A stretch of 64,000 nt of DNA, taken from the NCBI RefSeq assembly GCF_900176135.1, contig NZ_FWWW01000064.1, positions 14 to 64,013 on the forward strand, given 5' to 3'. The stretch comes from Hymenobacter roseosalivarius DSM 11622 (lineage in GTDB: Bacteria > Bacteroidota > Bacteroidia > Cytophagales > Hymenobacteraceae). The notes beneath the pieces were generated by a model that was not told the DNA's origin, searched no databases, and saw only the letters and a list, made by a program, of their open reading frames with translations. Shown here one piece after another: positions 8,573-17,418 of this stretch. How positions within the stretch are numbered: position 1 is the first letter of the stretch; each line of letters starts with the position of its first letter. Position numbers and translations under genes: made by a program.

Positions 8573-10795
8573 ATGAAGTTTCGCTCCTTCGGGCTGGCCT
8601 TGTTGCTCACCACGGCAAGTCCGGCCTTAGTACCCCAAATTGCCCCCCAGGCCGTTGCCCAGCAAAAACAAGCCATTACCCTCGAAGATATTTGGTCGAA
8701 ACCCACCTTCCGAGCTCAGTCCGTACCCGGCTTCAACTGGATGCGCGACGGCCGTTACTATTCGGCCCTCGATGGCGGCAACCTGGTACAGTCAGATGTG
8801 ACTACCGGCAAGCCCGTATCCACGTTGGTTTCTGCTCAGGACCTGCGCGTGCCCGGCAGCAGCGAGCCGCTGGCCGTAGATGGCTACAGCTTCAACGCCG
8901 ATGAGCAGAAAATTCTGTTCTGGACGGCTGAAGAGCCTATTTACCGCCGCAGCTCCAAAGCCAACTACTTCGTGTTTGACCGCGCTACCAAGAAGCTGAC
9001 GCCCCTTAGCGCGGGTGGCAAGCAGAGCTACGCTACCTTCTCGCCTGATGGCAAGCGCGTCGCTTTCGCCCGCGACAACAACCTGTTCGTGGTCGATCTG
9101 GCCACGATGCAGGAAAAAGCCGTGACCACCGATGGCGTTGTCAACAAAATCATTAATGGCTCGGCCGACTGGGTGTACGAGGAGGAGTTTTCCTTTGCCC
9201 AGGGCTTTTTCTGGTCGCCGGATAGCCGCCAGCTGGCTTTTTATACCTTCGACGAAAGCCAGGTGCCCGAGTACAATATGCAGGAGTGGGGCGAGCTTTA
9301 CCCCAAAGACTACCGCTATAAGTACCCCAAAGCTGGGGAGAAAAACTCGGTGGTAAGTGTATCGGTGTACGATGTAGCTGCTGGTCGCACTACCAAAATG
9401 GATGTAGGTCCCGAGGCCGATCAGTACATTCCGCGGGTACTCTGGACCAAAACTCCCAATATGCTCAGCATTCAGCGCATGAACCGCCTGCAGAATAAGC
9501 TGGAGCTGCTGCACGCCGATGCCGCCACCGGTAAAACTCAGGTGGTACTCACCGATACCGACCCCGCCTACGTGGACGTGGCCGACGACCTGCGCTACCT
9601 CAGCGACGGCAAGCAGTTTATCTTCAGCAGCGAGAAAGACGGCTACCGCCACCTCTACCTGTATGATATGAAGGGCAAGCTGGTGCGGCAGCTCACGAAA
9701 GGCAATTGGGAAGTAATTGGGGTTGAAGGTCTCGACGAGAAAAACGGTCAGTTGTACTTCACCAGCACCGAGGCCTCTCCCTTGCAGCGCCACCTCTACC
9801 GCGTGAGCTTAAAAGGCAAAGGCAAAAATCGGCTGGGTGAAGCTGATCGTGGTGTTGACATCGTGAACCTGAGCCCCGATACCCGCTACTACCTTAACTA
9901 CCATTCCGCCGCCGGCGAGCCTACCACCGTGAGTCTGCGTAGTGGCCAGGATGGTAAGCTGGTGAAAGTGCTGGAAGACAATGCCGCCCTGCGCCAAACT
10001 CTGAGCCAATATAACCTCGGTAAGGTAGAGTTCTTCGACTTCAAAACCTCCGAAGGCACTACCCTCAACGGCTGGATGATCAAGCCCGCGAACTTCGACC
10101 CCAGCAAGAAGTATCCCGTGCTCATGCACGTCTACGGCGGCCCCGGCTCCCAAACGGTGCTCGACAATACGGGCGGCGGCGTGGCCTTCACCAACTACCT
10201 CTGGCACCAGATGCTGGCCCAGAATGGCTACATCGTGGTATCGGTGGATGGGCGCGGAACGGGCGCGCGGGGGGCAAAATTCAAGAAAAACACTTACGCC
10301 AACCTGGGTAAGCTCGAAACCATCGACCAGGGCGAGGGCGCCAAATACCTGAGCACGCTGCCCTACGTGGATAAAGGCCGTATCGGTATCTGGGGCTGGA
10401 GCTTCGGGGGCTATATGGCGGCCCTGGCCATGACCAAGCAGGCCGATCTATTTAAGGCGGGCATTTCGGTGGCACCCGTCACCAACTGGCGCTACTACGA
10501 CACGGTGTACACCGAGCGTTTCCTGAAAACGCCTCAGGAAAACCCCAGTGGCTACGATGACAACTCGCCCGTGCAGTTCGCGGAGCAGCTAAAGGGCAAG
10601 TACCTGCTCGTGCACGGTACCGGCGACGACAACGTGCATTTCCAGAACTCCGTGGCCTGGACCGATGCCCTCGTGAAAGCCAACAAAGACTACCAGACGC
10701 TCTACTATCCCAACCGCAACCACGGTATTTCGGGCGGCAACACGCGCCTGCACCTCTACCGACAGATGACTGATTTTATCTTGAAAAACCTATAA
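8573..10795 (+). CDS. dipeptidyl peptidase IV (S9 family serine peptidase)
   Basis: A 740-residue exported S9B peptidase that removes N-terminal dipeptides, usually Xaa-Pro. A signal peptide of about 30 residues ends near AVAQ. The beta-propeller domain follows to about residue 490 and contains the amine-binding Glu motif VYEEE at about 203-205. The C-terminal alpha/beta hydrolase domain has the nucleophile S610 in GWSFGGY, the acid D685/D686 in HGTGDDNVHF, and H717 in NRNHGIS. All triad residues are present and the length is typical of bacterial DPP-IV. It is likely periplasmic, for peptide catabolism. The stop lies three bases before a long palindrome that may act as terminator. Confidence 0.95.
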   Translation: MKFRSFGLALLLTTASPALVPQIAPQAVAQQKQAITLEDIWSKPTFRAQSVPGFNWMRDGRYYSALDGGNLVQSDVTTGKPVSTLVSAQDLRVPGSSEPLAVDGYSFNADEQKILFWTAEEPIYRRSSKANYFVFDRATKKLTPLSAGGKQSYATFSPDGKRVAFARDNNLFVVDLATMQEKAVTTDGVVNKIINGSADWVYEEEFSFAQGFFWSPDSRQLAFYTFDESQVPEYNMQEWGELYPKDYRYKYPKAGEKNSVVSVSVYDVAAGRTTKMDVGPEADQYIPRVLWTKTPNMLSIQRMNRLQNKLELLHADAATGKTQVVLTDTDPAYVDVADDLRYLSDGKQFIFSSEKDGYRHLYLYDMKGKLVRQLTKGNWEVIGVEGLDEKNGQLYFTSTEASPLQRHLYRVSLKGKGKNRLGEADRGVDIVNLSPDTRYYLNYHSAAGEPTTVSLRSGQDGKLVKVLEDNAALRQTLSQYNLGKVEFFDFKTSEGTTLNGWMIKPANFDPSKKYPVLMHVYGGPGSQTVLDNTGGGVAFTNYLWHQMLAQNGYIVVSVDGRGTGARGAKFKKNTYANLGKLETIDQGEGAKYLSTLPYVDKGRIGIWGWSFGGYMAALAMTKQADLFKAGISVAPVTNWRYYDTVYTERFLKTPQENPSGYDDNSPVQFAEQLKGKYLLVHGTGDDNVHFQNSVAWTDALVKANKDYQTLYYPNRNHGISGGNTRLHLYRQMTDFILKNL

Positions 10796-10797
10796 TG

Positions 10798-10910
10798 GAG
10801 CGGTAGCGCGGAAATCCGTTCCGCGTCGAGCAGCGCGAGAAACGACGCGTTGGCGCGGCATTAAATTCTCGCTTGTGCTCGACGCGGAACGGATTTCCGC
10901 GCTACCGCTC
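10798..10910. repeat. long REP-like palindrome with 35-base perfect arms
   Basis: The left arm begins GAGCGGTAGCGCGGAAATCC and the right arm is its exact complement for 35 bases; partial pairing continues inward (GCGAGAA). It lies just after the DPP-IV stop and ends 26 bases before the next gene. The outer 22 bases of the right arm (GCGGAACGGATTTCCGCGCTAC) recur exactly at 47804-47830, so this belongs to a dispersed family. It is too long for an ordinary terminator. Confidence 0.9.
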
Positions 10911-10935
10911 ATTCCTTCACCAGTAGGCTTTCTCC

Positions 10936-12423
10936 ATGGCTCAACTAAAATCGGTTCTCTGCTCAGTTGCCTTATTACTGACGATAAGCAGTTGCCAGCG
11001 CGACAAGCCAGTTATTACCGAAACCCTGGAACCAGAGCTGGCACAGGCAGAGGATTTTTTGGATACCATTCCGGCCGCCACCCCGCTGGATACTACGTCT
11101 GGGTCGTGGCACCGCCTGGCCCGGCGCACGAACCCTAACGCACCGCTATTGAGCCGCCGAAGCCTGCGCGGCGCCATCAAATTGTCCCCCGGCGTGCCGC
11201 CACCCGAGGCGGAGCTGCACGATATCACGCTGAAAGCCAGTGAGTATTTTCGCATAGACCCTACGCAAGCCAGTGAAGTACACGGGCGCGAGGGTACCAT
11301 CGTGCGCATTCCGGCCGGCTCATTAGTAACGGAAAAGCAAGCTCCGGCTCGCGGCCCCGTATGGGTAGAGCTGAAGGAATGCTACTCCATGGCTGATATC
11401 CTGCTCTCCAACCTCTCTACCGTTTCCGACAACAACGACTTGCTCGAAACCGGCGGCATCGTACTGGTGCAGGCCTCGGCTCAAGGACAGCCCTTGCGCG
11501 TGGCCGAAGGCCAAACAATTCAGATTGATATGCCTGCCCCACGCCGCCAGCCTGGAATGCGTCTTTCGCGTGGGCAAGGCGACCGGCGTAAGCTGCTGCG
11601 CTGGGTAGCGCTTACCCCGGATTCTGAGCCAGCCGAAGACAAATTTTATACGGAGCCCGAAAAAATGCCTGCTTACGGCAAAGGTCCGGCTGATATCAAT
11701 AAGCTGATCCGGTACCCCAAGCAGGCTATTGCTAATCAAACGCAAGGACTGGTTTTCGCCGCTTTTGTAGTGGATGAGGCCGGCCGCGTGGTGAGTCCCA
11801 AGATTGTACGGGGCATCGGCGACGGCTGCGACGAGGAATTGTTGCGTGTGCTGCGTCAAACTTCCGGCAGCTGGAAACCCGGATTGCAGGCCGGCAAAGC
11901 CGTGAAAGTGAAAATGGTGCTGCCCGTGCGATTTGCATTCCACGCGGGCTTAGCCTCTTCCCCCGATAGCACCGCCACAACCGAAGCTACTTCCGACTCC
12001 ACAAGGGAGTTGGCAACAGAAGAAATGCCCCCCAGTGAGCCAAGCTTCAAAGCAGAGCCCACCGACCGCTATTTATTCAGCAGTGCCCAGCTCGGCTGGC
12101 TCAACTGCGACCGGGTGTGGCACGCCACCGGCAGCCCCGCCACCGACCTCCTGGCCACCACCGACCCCGACCCGGTGACCAGCGTATACCTCATGTTTCG
12201 GGAGGCCAAAACCCTGGTGACGGGCCAGCCGGAAGAAGGAGGCTATGCCTTTCGCAATGTGCCGGCCAACAAGCGCGCCGTCCTCATTGGCATTCGCTAC
12301 CAAAACGATATTCCGTTCGTGGCCCTGCGCGAAACTACTACCGGCCGCCACGCCACCGAAGCCCTGGCCTTTCGCGAAACGACGCTGGAAGAACTGGAGC
12401 GAATGCTGGAGAAGATAAGGTAG
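10936..12423 (+). CDS. lipoprotein with a ZU5-like region and a TonB C-terminal domain
   Basis: A 495-residue predicted lipoprotein with lipobox ISSC at about residues 17-20. Residues about 110-200 have the pattern of ZU5-like domains of Bacteroidota lipoproteins (GTIVRIPAGSLV ... ELKECYSMADIL ... LLETGGIVLVQASAQG). Residues about 255-325 form a TonB C-terminal domain (YPKQAIANQTQGLVFAAFVV, then DEAGRVVSPKIVRGIG). An acidic linker and a beta-rich C-terminal region follow. TonB-C domains normally pass energy to outer-membrane receptors, but this one sits in the middle of a lipoprotein with no inner-membrane helix. It is therefore more likely a binding module than an energy transducer. The DPP-IV gene upstream may be unrelated, since the palindrome separates them. 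Confidence 0.8.
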   Translation: MAQLKSVLCSVALLLTISSCQRDKPVITETLEPELAQAEDFLDTIPAATPLDTTSGSWHRLARRTNPNAPLLSRRSLRGAIKLSPGVPPPEAELHDITLKASEYFRIDPTQASEVHGREGTIVRIPAGSLVTEKQAPARGPVWVELKECYSMADILLSNLSTVSDNNDLLETGGIVLVQASAQGQPLRVAEGQTIQIDMPAPRRQPGMRLSRGQGDRRKLLRWVALTPDSEPAEDKFYTEPEKMPAYGKGPADINKLIRYPKQAIANQTQGLVFAAFVVDEAGRVVSPKIVRGIGDGCDEELLRVLRQTSGSWKPGLQAGKAVKVKMVLPVRFAFHAGLASSPDSTATTEATSDSTRELATEEMPPSEPSFKAEPTDRYLFSSAQLGWLNCDRVWHATGSPATDLLATTDPDPVTSVYLMFREAKTLVTGQPEEGGYAFRNVPANKRAVLIGIRYQNDIPFVALRETTTGRHATEALAFRETTLEELERMLEKIR

Positions 12424-12446
12424 CCTCGGCTTACGCGAGTTAAAAA

Positions 12447-13448
12447 CTACTTACTGATTGTGTAGGGCTGCTGATAGCTGCCTGCGGCGTATGTTGGGCC
12501 CGGCGTCGGGTTCTGAGGCTGTGCCGTGGGAATGTTGGTGTCGGAAATAATATAGAGCGGCCGGTGCCGGACGTTGGCACCTATGCGCGAGATATATTCG
12601 CCGATGATACCGATGGCGATGAGCTGCACGCCCCCCAGAAACAAGATGCTGACCATTAGCGAGGTCCAGCCTGGCAGGTAGCTATTATCAAAAAAACGCG
12701 ACCAGAAAGCGTACATCATCACTAAAAAGGCGATTCCCGACACGAAGAATCCGCTCACGGTGGCCACCTTTAAAGGCACTTCGGAATAAGCCGTCAGGCA
12801 GTCGATGGCCAAGCGCAGCATCATGCGGTAGGTCCAGGCAGTTTGCCCCCCGGCGCGTTCAGCGCGGTCAAATTCAATGGCCGTCTGCCGGTAGCCGATC
12901 CACGAAATCTGCCCTCGTAGAAACCGGTTATGCTCCGGCATCTGCCGTAGCGCGTCTACTACTTTGTAAGAAATAATCCGGAAGTCACCAGTATCCAGCG
13001 GGATAGAGATATTAGTGAGCTTCGCCATTGCCCGATAAAACAGCTTGGACGTGATGCGCTTGAATATGCTCTCGCCCGCCCGCCGCCGCCGCTTGGCATA
13101 CACCACCTCGTACCCTTCCTGCATTTTGCGGTGCAATTCGGGAATCAGTTCTGGTGGGTCCTGCAAGTCGGCGTCAATAATAACGGCAGCTAAACCAGTG
13201 GAAAGGTTCAGGCCGGCGGCTACCGCGTTTTGCTGCCCAAAATTGCGGCTGAAGTCAATGTAGCGCACCCGCTGGTCATGCTCGGCTAACTCCCTAACCA
13301 GCAGCAGTGATTGATCCCGGGAGCCGTCATTCACAAAAATGAGCTCCGTTTGTCCGTTCATCGAATCGATAACACTCCGCAGGCGCTTATACAGGGCCGG
13401 AATATTAGCTTCTTCGTTGAAAATCGGAATAATGATAGAGAGATCCAT
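12447..13448 (-). CDS. GT2 polyprenyl-phosphate glycosyltransferase (GtrB/DPM1-like)
   Basis: A 333-residue family 2 glycosyltransferase. The start chosen is the ATG at 13446-13448, giving MDLSIIIPIFNEE, the typical N-terminus. The DxD-like motif is DADLQDPPELIP. Two transmembrane helices lie near 230-255 and 265-290, as in GtrB/YfdH enzymes that load sugar onto undecaprenyl phosphate on the cytoplasmic face. It is directly upstream of nothing on its own strand, but follows the large membrane protein (13581-15884), which is of the kind that uses such lipid-linked sugars. The two probably form one unit. Confidence 0.9.
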   Translation of the reverse strand: MDLSIIIPIFNEEANIPALYKRLRSVIDSMNGQTELIFVNDGSRDQSLLLVRELAEHDQRVRYIDFSRNFGQQNAVAAGLNLSTGLAAVIIDADLQDPPELIPELHRKMQEGYEVVYAKRRRRAGESIFKRITSKLFYRAMAKLTNISIPLDTGDFRIISYKVVDALRQMPEHNRFLRGQISWIGYRQTAIEFDRAERAGGQTAWTYRMMLRLAIDCLTAYSEVPLKVATVSGFFVSGIAFLVMMYAFWSRFFDNSYLPGWTSLMVSILFLGGVQLIAIGIIGEYISRIGANVRHRPLYIISDTNIPTAQPQNPTPGPTYAAGSYQQPYTISK

Positions 13449-13580
13449 AAGCAAGTGAACGGGAACAGAAAGCTTAAGCAAATGAGAGTATCAGACGACG
13501 CGCAGGCGGCACCAAGCACCTCAATAACCTGACAAAACTACTACAACTTCTGGTCAGGGCGGAAACGCTGGTTATAGGGT

Positions 13581-15884
13581 TTAAGGTTCTAAGGAGTAGC
13601 CATTTAGAATCAGTCGGCGCTTAGCGTCAAACCAATATACATCCGTATCCAGCGGCCGGATAAGGAAGTCATCAACCAGCAGTTCGCTATTATCATAGAG
13701 TACTTCCAGGCGGTCTGTGCCCGGCTTTATATGTATTGGTACAGCTACCCGCACCCAGTCGCCGTCTATTTCGGTGCTGTGCCGGGCGTCGGCTACCTGA
13801 TGATCGATCAGTGCGCCATTGGCATACTGCTTTACCTGCATGTTGCCGTAGCCCTCGGGCATTTTGCCGTTCATCCACACGCTCACCTCATAGCGGCCCG
13901 TATCGGCTGGGGCTGGCACCGGGCCATCATATAAGATTGAGAACTTCCAGTTGGGCTCATAAAAGGCCCCCGCCCCGAGCCGGCCCCGGCGGTCTGGGCT
14001 GGTAGCAAAAGATTGGAGCAATACGCCTTTGGAGGTGGTGGCGCGCAGACCACCAGAGCGCACTGGCAACGTTGGCAGTAGCGTAGCAGCCTTTGCTCGC
14101 TCCTGAGCCCGCGTGGTGGCAGTCAAAGCGGCTAATGGCAACTCGTAGAGCTTGACCTTAGCCGACGCGACGAGCGGGCGGGCCAGACCAACCAAACGCT
14201 GTTCCGCCGGCGACAGCACCCCATTTGCTACTAACAGCAATAAGGGCTTGTCTGATGGAAACTGCTGTACCAACGGCTTACTCAGCAGCGGGCTACTCAG
14301 CAGCTGCACATGCCGCAGCACCTGATCTACGGATGGCCGCGATACGTAGCTGGAGAGCTGCGGCAGCCCCGTCGCGATGGATAAGCGGTGCGTTTCGGCG
14401 ATAGAAGCTTCGGAGCCAGGCAAGGCAATCTTGTCGCTGCCGTTGTTGAAATAAGGCACGGGCAGAATAGCCTGAAAATCACTTGGCTCCCGGCCAGCCC
14501 AACCTAAGTAGTTGACCAAAAGGTTATTGTCTCGATCCATAAAAGCCCGCGCCCCCGCTCCCTGGGCTACTTCGCGGGCCTTGGCCGATACATTTATCCA
14601 GGCCTCACTGGCCCAAATAAGCAGCAGGAGCGGTAGCCAGGGCAAGGCCAGCAGCGACACGTCATGCTGGCGCTGGTAGCGCCAGAGCCGGAACAGATAG
14701 TAGGCGGCATACGTGGTGAAAACGTAGTAAAAGGGCCAGGCAAAGCGCCCCAAAGCCCGCAGCTGCTTGACGGGGCCTAGATACTTTACCAAGCCGGAGA
14801 ACCAGGGAAAGATAAAAGGCACCCCGAACGAGAATAGCAGCAGCAGGCCCGCGGCCCATAATCCAGTATACAAATGGGTGGGCATAGCCCGACGAAGGCG
14901 CAGCCCGTGGCCGCGGCGCTTCCACATGTGCCGGACCACCCGGAAAGCCGAAACCAGTGCTATGCCCGTAGCCACCAGCCCCACATACGACATGGCCTCG
15001 AAGCTGATATCGCCGGCGGGCAGCAGCGCGGCCCACAGCTCGCGCAGGGGTGAGAGGGCTGGGGTAAATACCCCGCTCGGCGTTGCCATGTACACCAGAA
15101 AACCGTAGGGATTCGGCGGTCGGTCGGTAGTAAGGTCAGTGAGCCACAGCCAGCCCCGAAAAAGCAGCAACGGCAGCAGGGCCGCCAAGGTCATGCGCCA
15201 AAGCATAGCCAGTGGGCGGGGGCGCTGGAAGCTGAGCACCAGCACATGCGCCAGCAGAAAAAAGCAGCCACAGGCCAGGAAATACACCATTACAAGCCCC
15301 ATAAGCAAACTGCTAACGCCAAAAATGACATACCAGCGGAGCTGATCGGGCGCTTCCTGCATGCGCAGAATGCAATACCACAATATCGGCACGAAGCAAG
15401 GGTAGCTCAGCGACATATGCCCCCCAAGGCGCTGAATCTGAGGAGATAAAAAGCCGATAAGCAATGCCATCAGGCTGGCGTATACGACCGGCATGCGCAA
15501 GCGCCGCAGAATAGCATATAGTACTAAAGGCGTCACCCAGACGGCCAGCAAGGCCAGCAGATTGGTAATGGCTACCGTGTGCTCGGCCGCGGGAACGCCC
15601 AGGCGTTGCAGAAGATTGATGCCCACCGCTAGCAGCGGTTGTAGGTTTGGGTAGGTAAAGTTTTCCCCAAACGGGTAATTCATCCCGCTAAAGTGGTGGC
15701 CGGTATCATAGAAGGCGTAGTAGGCGGTGGCGTAATAACTTTGAAGCCCATCGCCGGCCGGCAGGAAAAAGTAGTCGTTAGGATTGGCCAATACAAAGGA
15801 GAAAAGCGCGACCAGGAGCACGGTAGTAGCTACTCCCACTCCAGCCATGCCCAGCCAGTGCGCGTTCCGACGAGTTATAATCAT
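13581..15884 (-). CDS. large polytopic membrane protein (GT-C-like) with a C-terminal jelly-roll domain
   Basis: A 767-residue protein. The first about 430 residues hold some ten or more hydrophobic segments separated by short loops. Early motifs include DGLQSYYATAYY and NYPFGENFTYPN, the kind of acidic first loop seen in GT-C mannosyltransferase-like proteins (DUF6311-like). The last about 160 residues form a soluble beta domain: GRYEVSVWMNGK, then DWVRVAVPIHIKPG, then LLVDDFLIRP. This pattern matches the two neighbouring lipoproteins (16063 and 16757). It probably transfers a lipid-linked sugar to an extracytoplasmic acceptor, with the C-terminal domain binding the glycan or target. The activity is inferred. 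Confidence 0.75.
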   Translation of the reverse strand: MIITRRNAHWLGMAGVGVATTVLLVALFSFVLANPNDYFFLPAGDGLQSYYATAYYAFYDTGHHFSGMNYPFGENFTYPNLQPLLAVGINLLQRLGVPAAEHTVAITNLLALLAVWVTPLVLYAILRRLRMPVVYASLMALLIGFLSPQIQRLGGHMSLSYPCFVPILWYCILRMQEAPDQLRWYVIFGVSSLLMGLVMVYFLACGCFFLLAHVLVLSFQRPRPLAMLWRMTLAALLPLLLFRGWLWLTDLTTDRPPNPYGFLVYMATPSGVFTPALSPLRELWAALLPAGDISFEAMSYVGLVATGIALVSAFRVVRHMWKRRGHGLRLRRAMPTHLYTGLWAAGLLLLFSFGVPFIFPWFSGLVKYLGPVKQLRALGRFAWPFYYVFTTYAAYYLFRLWRYQRQHDVSLLALPWLPLLLLIWASEAWINVSAKAREVAQGAGARAFMDRDNNLLVNYLGWAGREPSDFQAILPVPYFNNGSDKIALPGSEASIAETHRLSIATGLPQLSSYVSRPSVDQVLRHVQLLSSPLLSKPLVQQFPSDKPLLLLVANGVLSPAEQRLVGLARPLVASAKVKLYELPLAALTATTRAQERAKAATLLPTLPVRSGGLRATTSKGVLLQSFATSPDRRGRLGAGAFYEPNWKFSILYDGPVPAPADTGRYEVSVWMNGKMPEGYGNMQVKQYANGALIDHQVADARHSTEIDGDWVRVAVPIHIKPGTDRLEVLYDNSELLVDDFLIRPLDTDVYWFDAKRRLILNGYSLEP

Positions 15885-15966
15885 ACGTAAAAGCAGTACG
15901 CTGTCAATGTTTCTAGCAGGCTGCCTGCCAGGTGCGGAAAGCGGACGAACAACAGCGTGCGGGGGG

Positions 15967-15974
15967 CAAAACTA
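15967..15974 (-). promoter_or_regulatory. -7 element TAGTTTTG running into C6
   Basis: On the minus strand TAGTTTTG matches TAnnTTTG exactly and is followed at once by CCCCCC. It lies 83 bases upstream of the membrane-protein start at 15884 and 47 bases from the divergent -7 at 16021. Confidence 0.6.
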
Positions 15975-16020
15975 CGGTATTGCGATCATAGCCTCCCGCA
16001 GTACTTGTAGCGCATCCGTC

Positions 16021-16028
16021 TATATTTG
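16021..16028 (+). promoter_or_regulatory. -7 element TATATTTG
   Basis: TATATTTG is an exact TAnnTTTG match 35 bases before the ATG of the first jelly-roll lipoprotein. No -33 TTG is seen at the usual spacing. Confidence 0.6.
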
Positions 16029-16062
16029 TCGCAGAGTACATCTGCATCCCTATTTCCTTTTT

Positions 16063-16590
16063 ATGCGCCATTTGGCTATTGGACTCGCTCTTGTGCTGCT
16101 GACCACCGCTTGCTCGCAGAACGCCGGCGAGAAAAATTCGGCGGCCGGTACCGGTCGCGTGTTGGTCGACACAAGTTTTGAAGACCTGGAGGGCTGGATA
16201 CCCGAGAACCCATCGTTGACCCAAGAGAAGGCCCATACCGGACGATATTCTATTAAAATAGATCCTGGCACGGAGTTCAGCCTAACCTATATCAACCAGC
16301 TGTACCGGCTTTCGCCCAAGCGGTTCAACACGGTGCGCCTCACGGCCTGGGGCCAGCTTACGGCCCCCGGTGCGGCCGCCGTGGTATTCCAGATTACGCG
16401 CGCCGACCAGACTACCGCCTTTTATGAGAAGATTGACATCAAGGAGGTGAATGAGTGGGGGCAGATAAATAAAGTACTGACTATGCCGGCCGTGCTGAAC
16501 CCGGCGGATCAGGTGAAAATCTATCTGTGGCGCGCTACGGCTACGGCCCCCGCTTATCTGGATGACCTGACGCTCAGCGTCGAGCCCTAA
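16063..16590 (+). CDS. jelly-roll (carbohydrate-binding-like) lipoprotein A
   Basis: A 175-residue predicted lipoprotein with lipobox TTAC at about 14-17. The ATG at 16063 is chosen from the signal peptide and the -7 element just upstream. The mature domain reads SFEDLEGW ... AHTGRYSIKID ... VRLTAWGQL ... EWGQINKVLTMP ... VKIYLWR ... AYLDDLTLSVEP. This is the signature order of a beta-sandwich carbohydrate-binding fold ending in a DDL strand. It is a paralogue of the next gene, and the same pattern closes the membrane protein encoded divergently. Probably periplasmic or outer-membrane and tied to surface glycan assembly; the ligand is unknown. Confidence 0.82.
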   Translation: MRHLAIGLALVLLTTACSQNAGEKNSAAGTGRVLVDTSFEDLEGWIPENPSLTQEKAHTGRYSIKIDPGTEFSLTYINQLYRLSPKRFNTVRLTAWGQLTAPGAAAVVFQITRADQTTAFYEKIDIKEVNEWGQINKVLTMPAVLNPADQVKIYLWRATATAPAYLDDLTLSVEP

Positions 16591-16756
16591 AAAAGCCCCC
16601 CGGTCGACCTGCCAGAGTCTGCTGCTCGGCTTTCTCCTGGCGCTGCTCACCCGTAGGGCAACCAGCGGCGTTGATTAGCCACTTTAAATCATTGCCAGAC
16701 AACTCCTGCTTGAAGCCGGGTTGAACCTTGCCTTATTAGTAATACGAAACCAAAAA

Positions 16757-17308
16757 ATGCGTCTTATCACTGCCTTTTTAACCCTTTCACTCTCTAGCTT
16801 CCTCTTGTTTGATTGCAACGGTAGCGGCTCAGGTCAGACGGCCTCCGCTAATGACAAAACGCTGGTTAACACTGACTTTGATGAATTTCGGGGCTGGGTT
16901 AGCAATGCGGATAGCTCCCTGAGTAACCGGCAGGCCCACAGCGGGCGCTACTCCCTGACGGTCGGGGGCGGGCGAGAATACGGTATGACGTTCAAATATC
17001 CCTTGGGTGAGCTGGCCGCCGTCAAGCCCCGCACGCTGCATGTGCAGGCGTGGGTGAGGGTGGAAGAAACGACTACGCCCGCGCAGCTAGTAGTGGAAGT
17101 TACCAAGCCCGTCACCAGTGAGCGGGTATTCTGGCGAGGCGTGCATCTGTTTGGGGGTAGCAAGCCGGGCAAATGGACAAAGCTGGAAACTGACCTTGTC
17201 ATGCCGGATAACATTGCCTTCGATCAAATCTTGGGGGTATATATGTGGGGCAACGGCGCCCAAAAACCCGTGTACTTAGACGATTTGCGCATTACCAGCG
17301 GCGATTAG
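16757..17308 (+). CDS. jelly-roll (carbohydrate-binding-like) lipoprotein B
   Basis: A 183-residue paralogue of the preceding lipoprotein. The ATG at 16757 gives MRLITAFLTLSLSSFLLFDC, with the lipobox cysteine at about 20. The same landmarks occur in the same order: DFDEFRGWVSN, AHSGRYSLTV, LHVQAWVRVEE, KWTKLETDLVMP, GVYMWGNG and VYLDDLRITSG. Sequence identity to copy A is modest, so the duplication is old or the copies have specialised. It is followed after 110 bases by a polytopic membrane protein on the same strand, so the pair mirrors the divergent membrane protein with its fused domain. Confidence 0.82.
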   Translation: MRLITAFLTLSLSSFLLFDCNGSGSGQTASANDKTLVNTDFDEFRGWVSNADSSLSNRQAHSGRYSLTVGGGREYGMTFKYPLGELAAVKPRTLHVQAWVRVEETTTPAQLVVEVTKPVTSERVFWRGVHLFGGSKPGKWTKLETDLVMPDNIAFDQILGVYMWGNGAQKPVYLDDLRITSGD

Positions 17309-17418
17309 AAAGCAGTCACTGAGCGTCTGTCCCTCGCGCGCTTAAAAATTTTATATTCTAATTTCACAGCTACTTACTTTGGCCCGGTTGGTCATTTCTG
17401 GGTCGGCTCGGCAATATT

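Noticed and set aside
8792..9793. 333-codon open frame antisense to the DPP-IV gene
   Set aside because: The sense frame holds a complete catalytic protein, and the antisense product is not protein-like.
10798..10910. ordinary intrinsic terminator of the DPP-IV gene
   Set aside because: The arms are 35 bases with a long loop and no T-run, and the sequence recurs elsewhere, so a dispersed repeat fits better.
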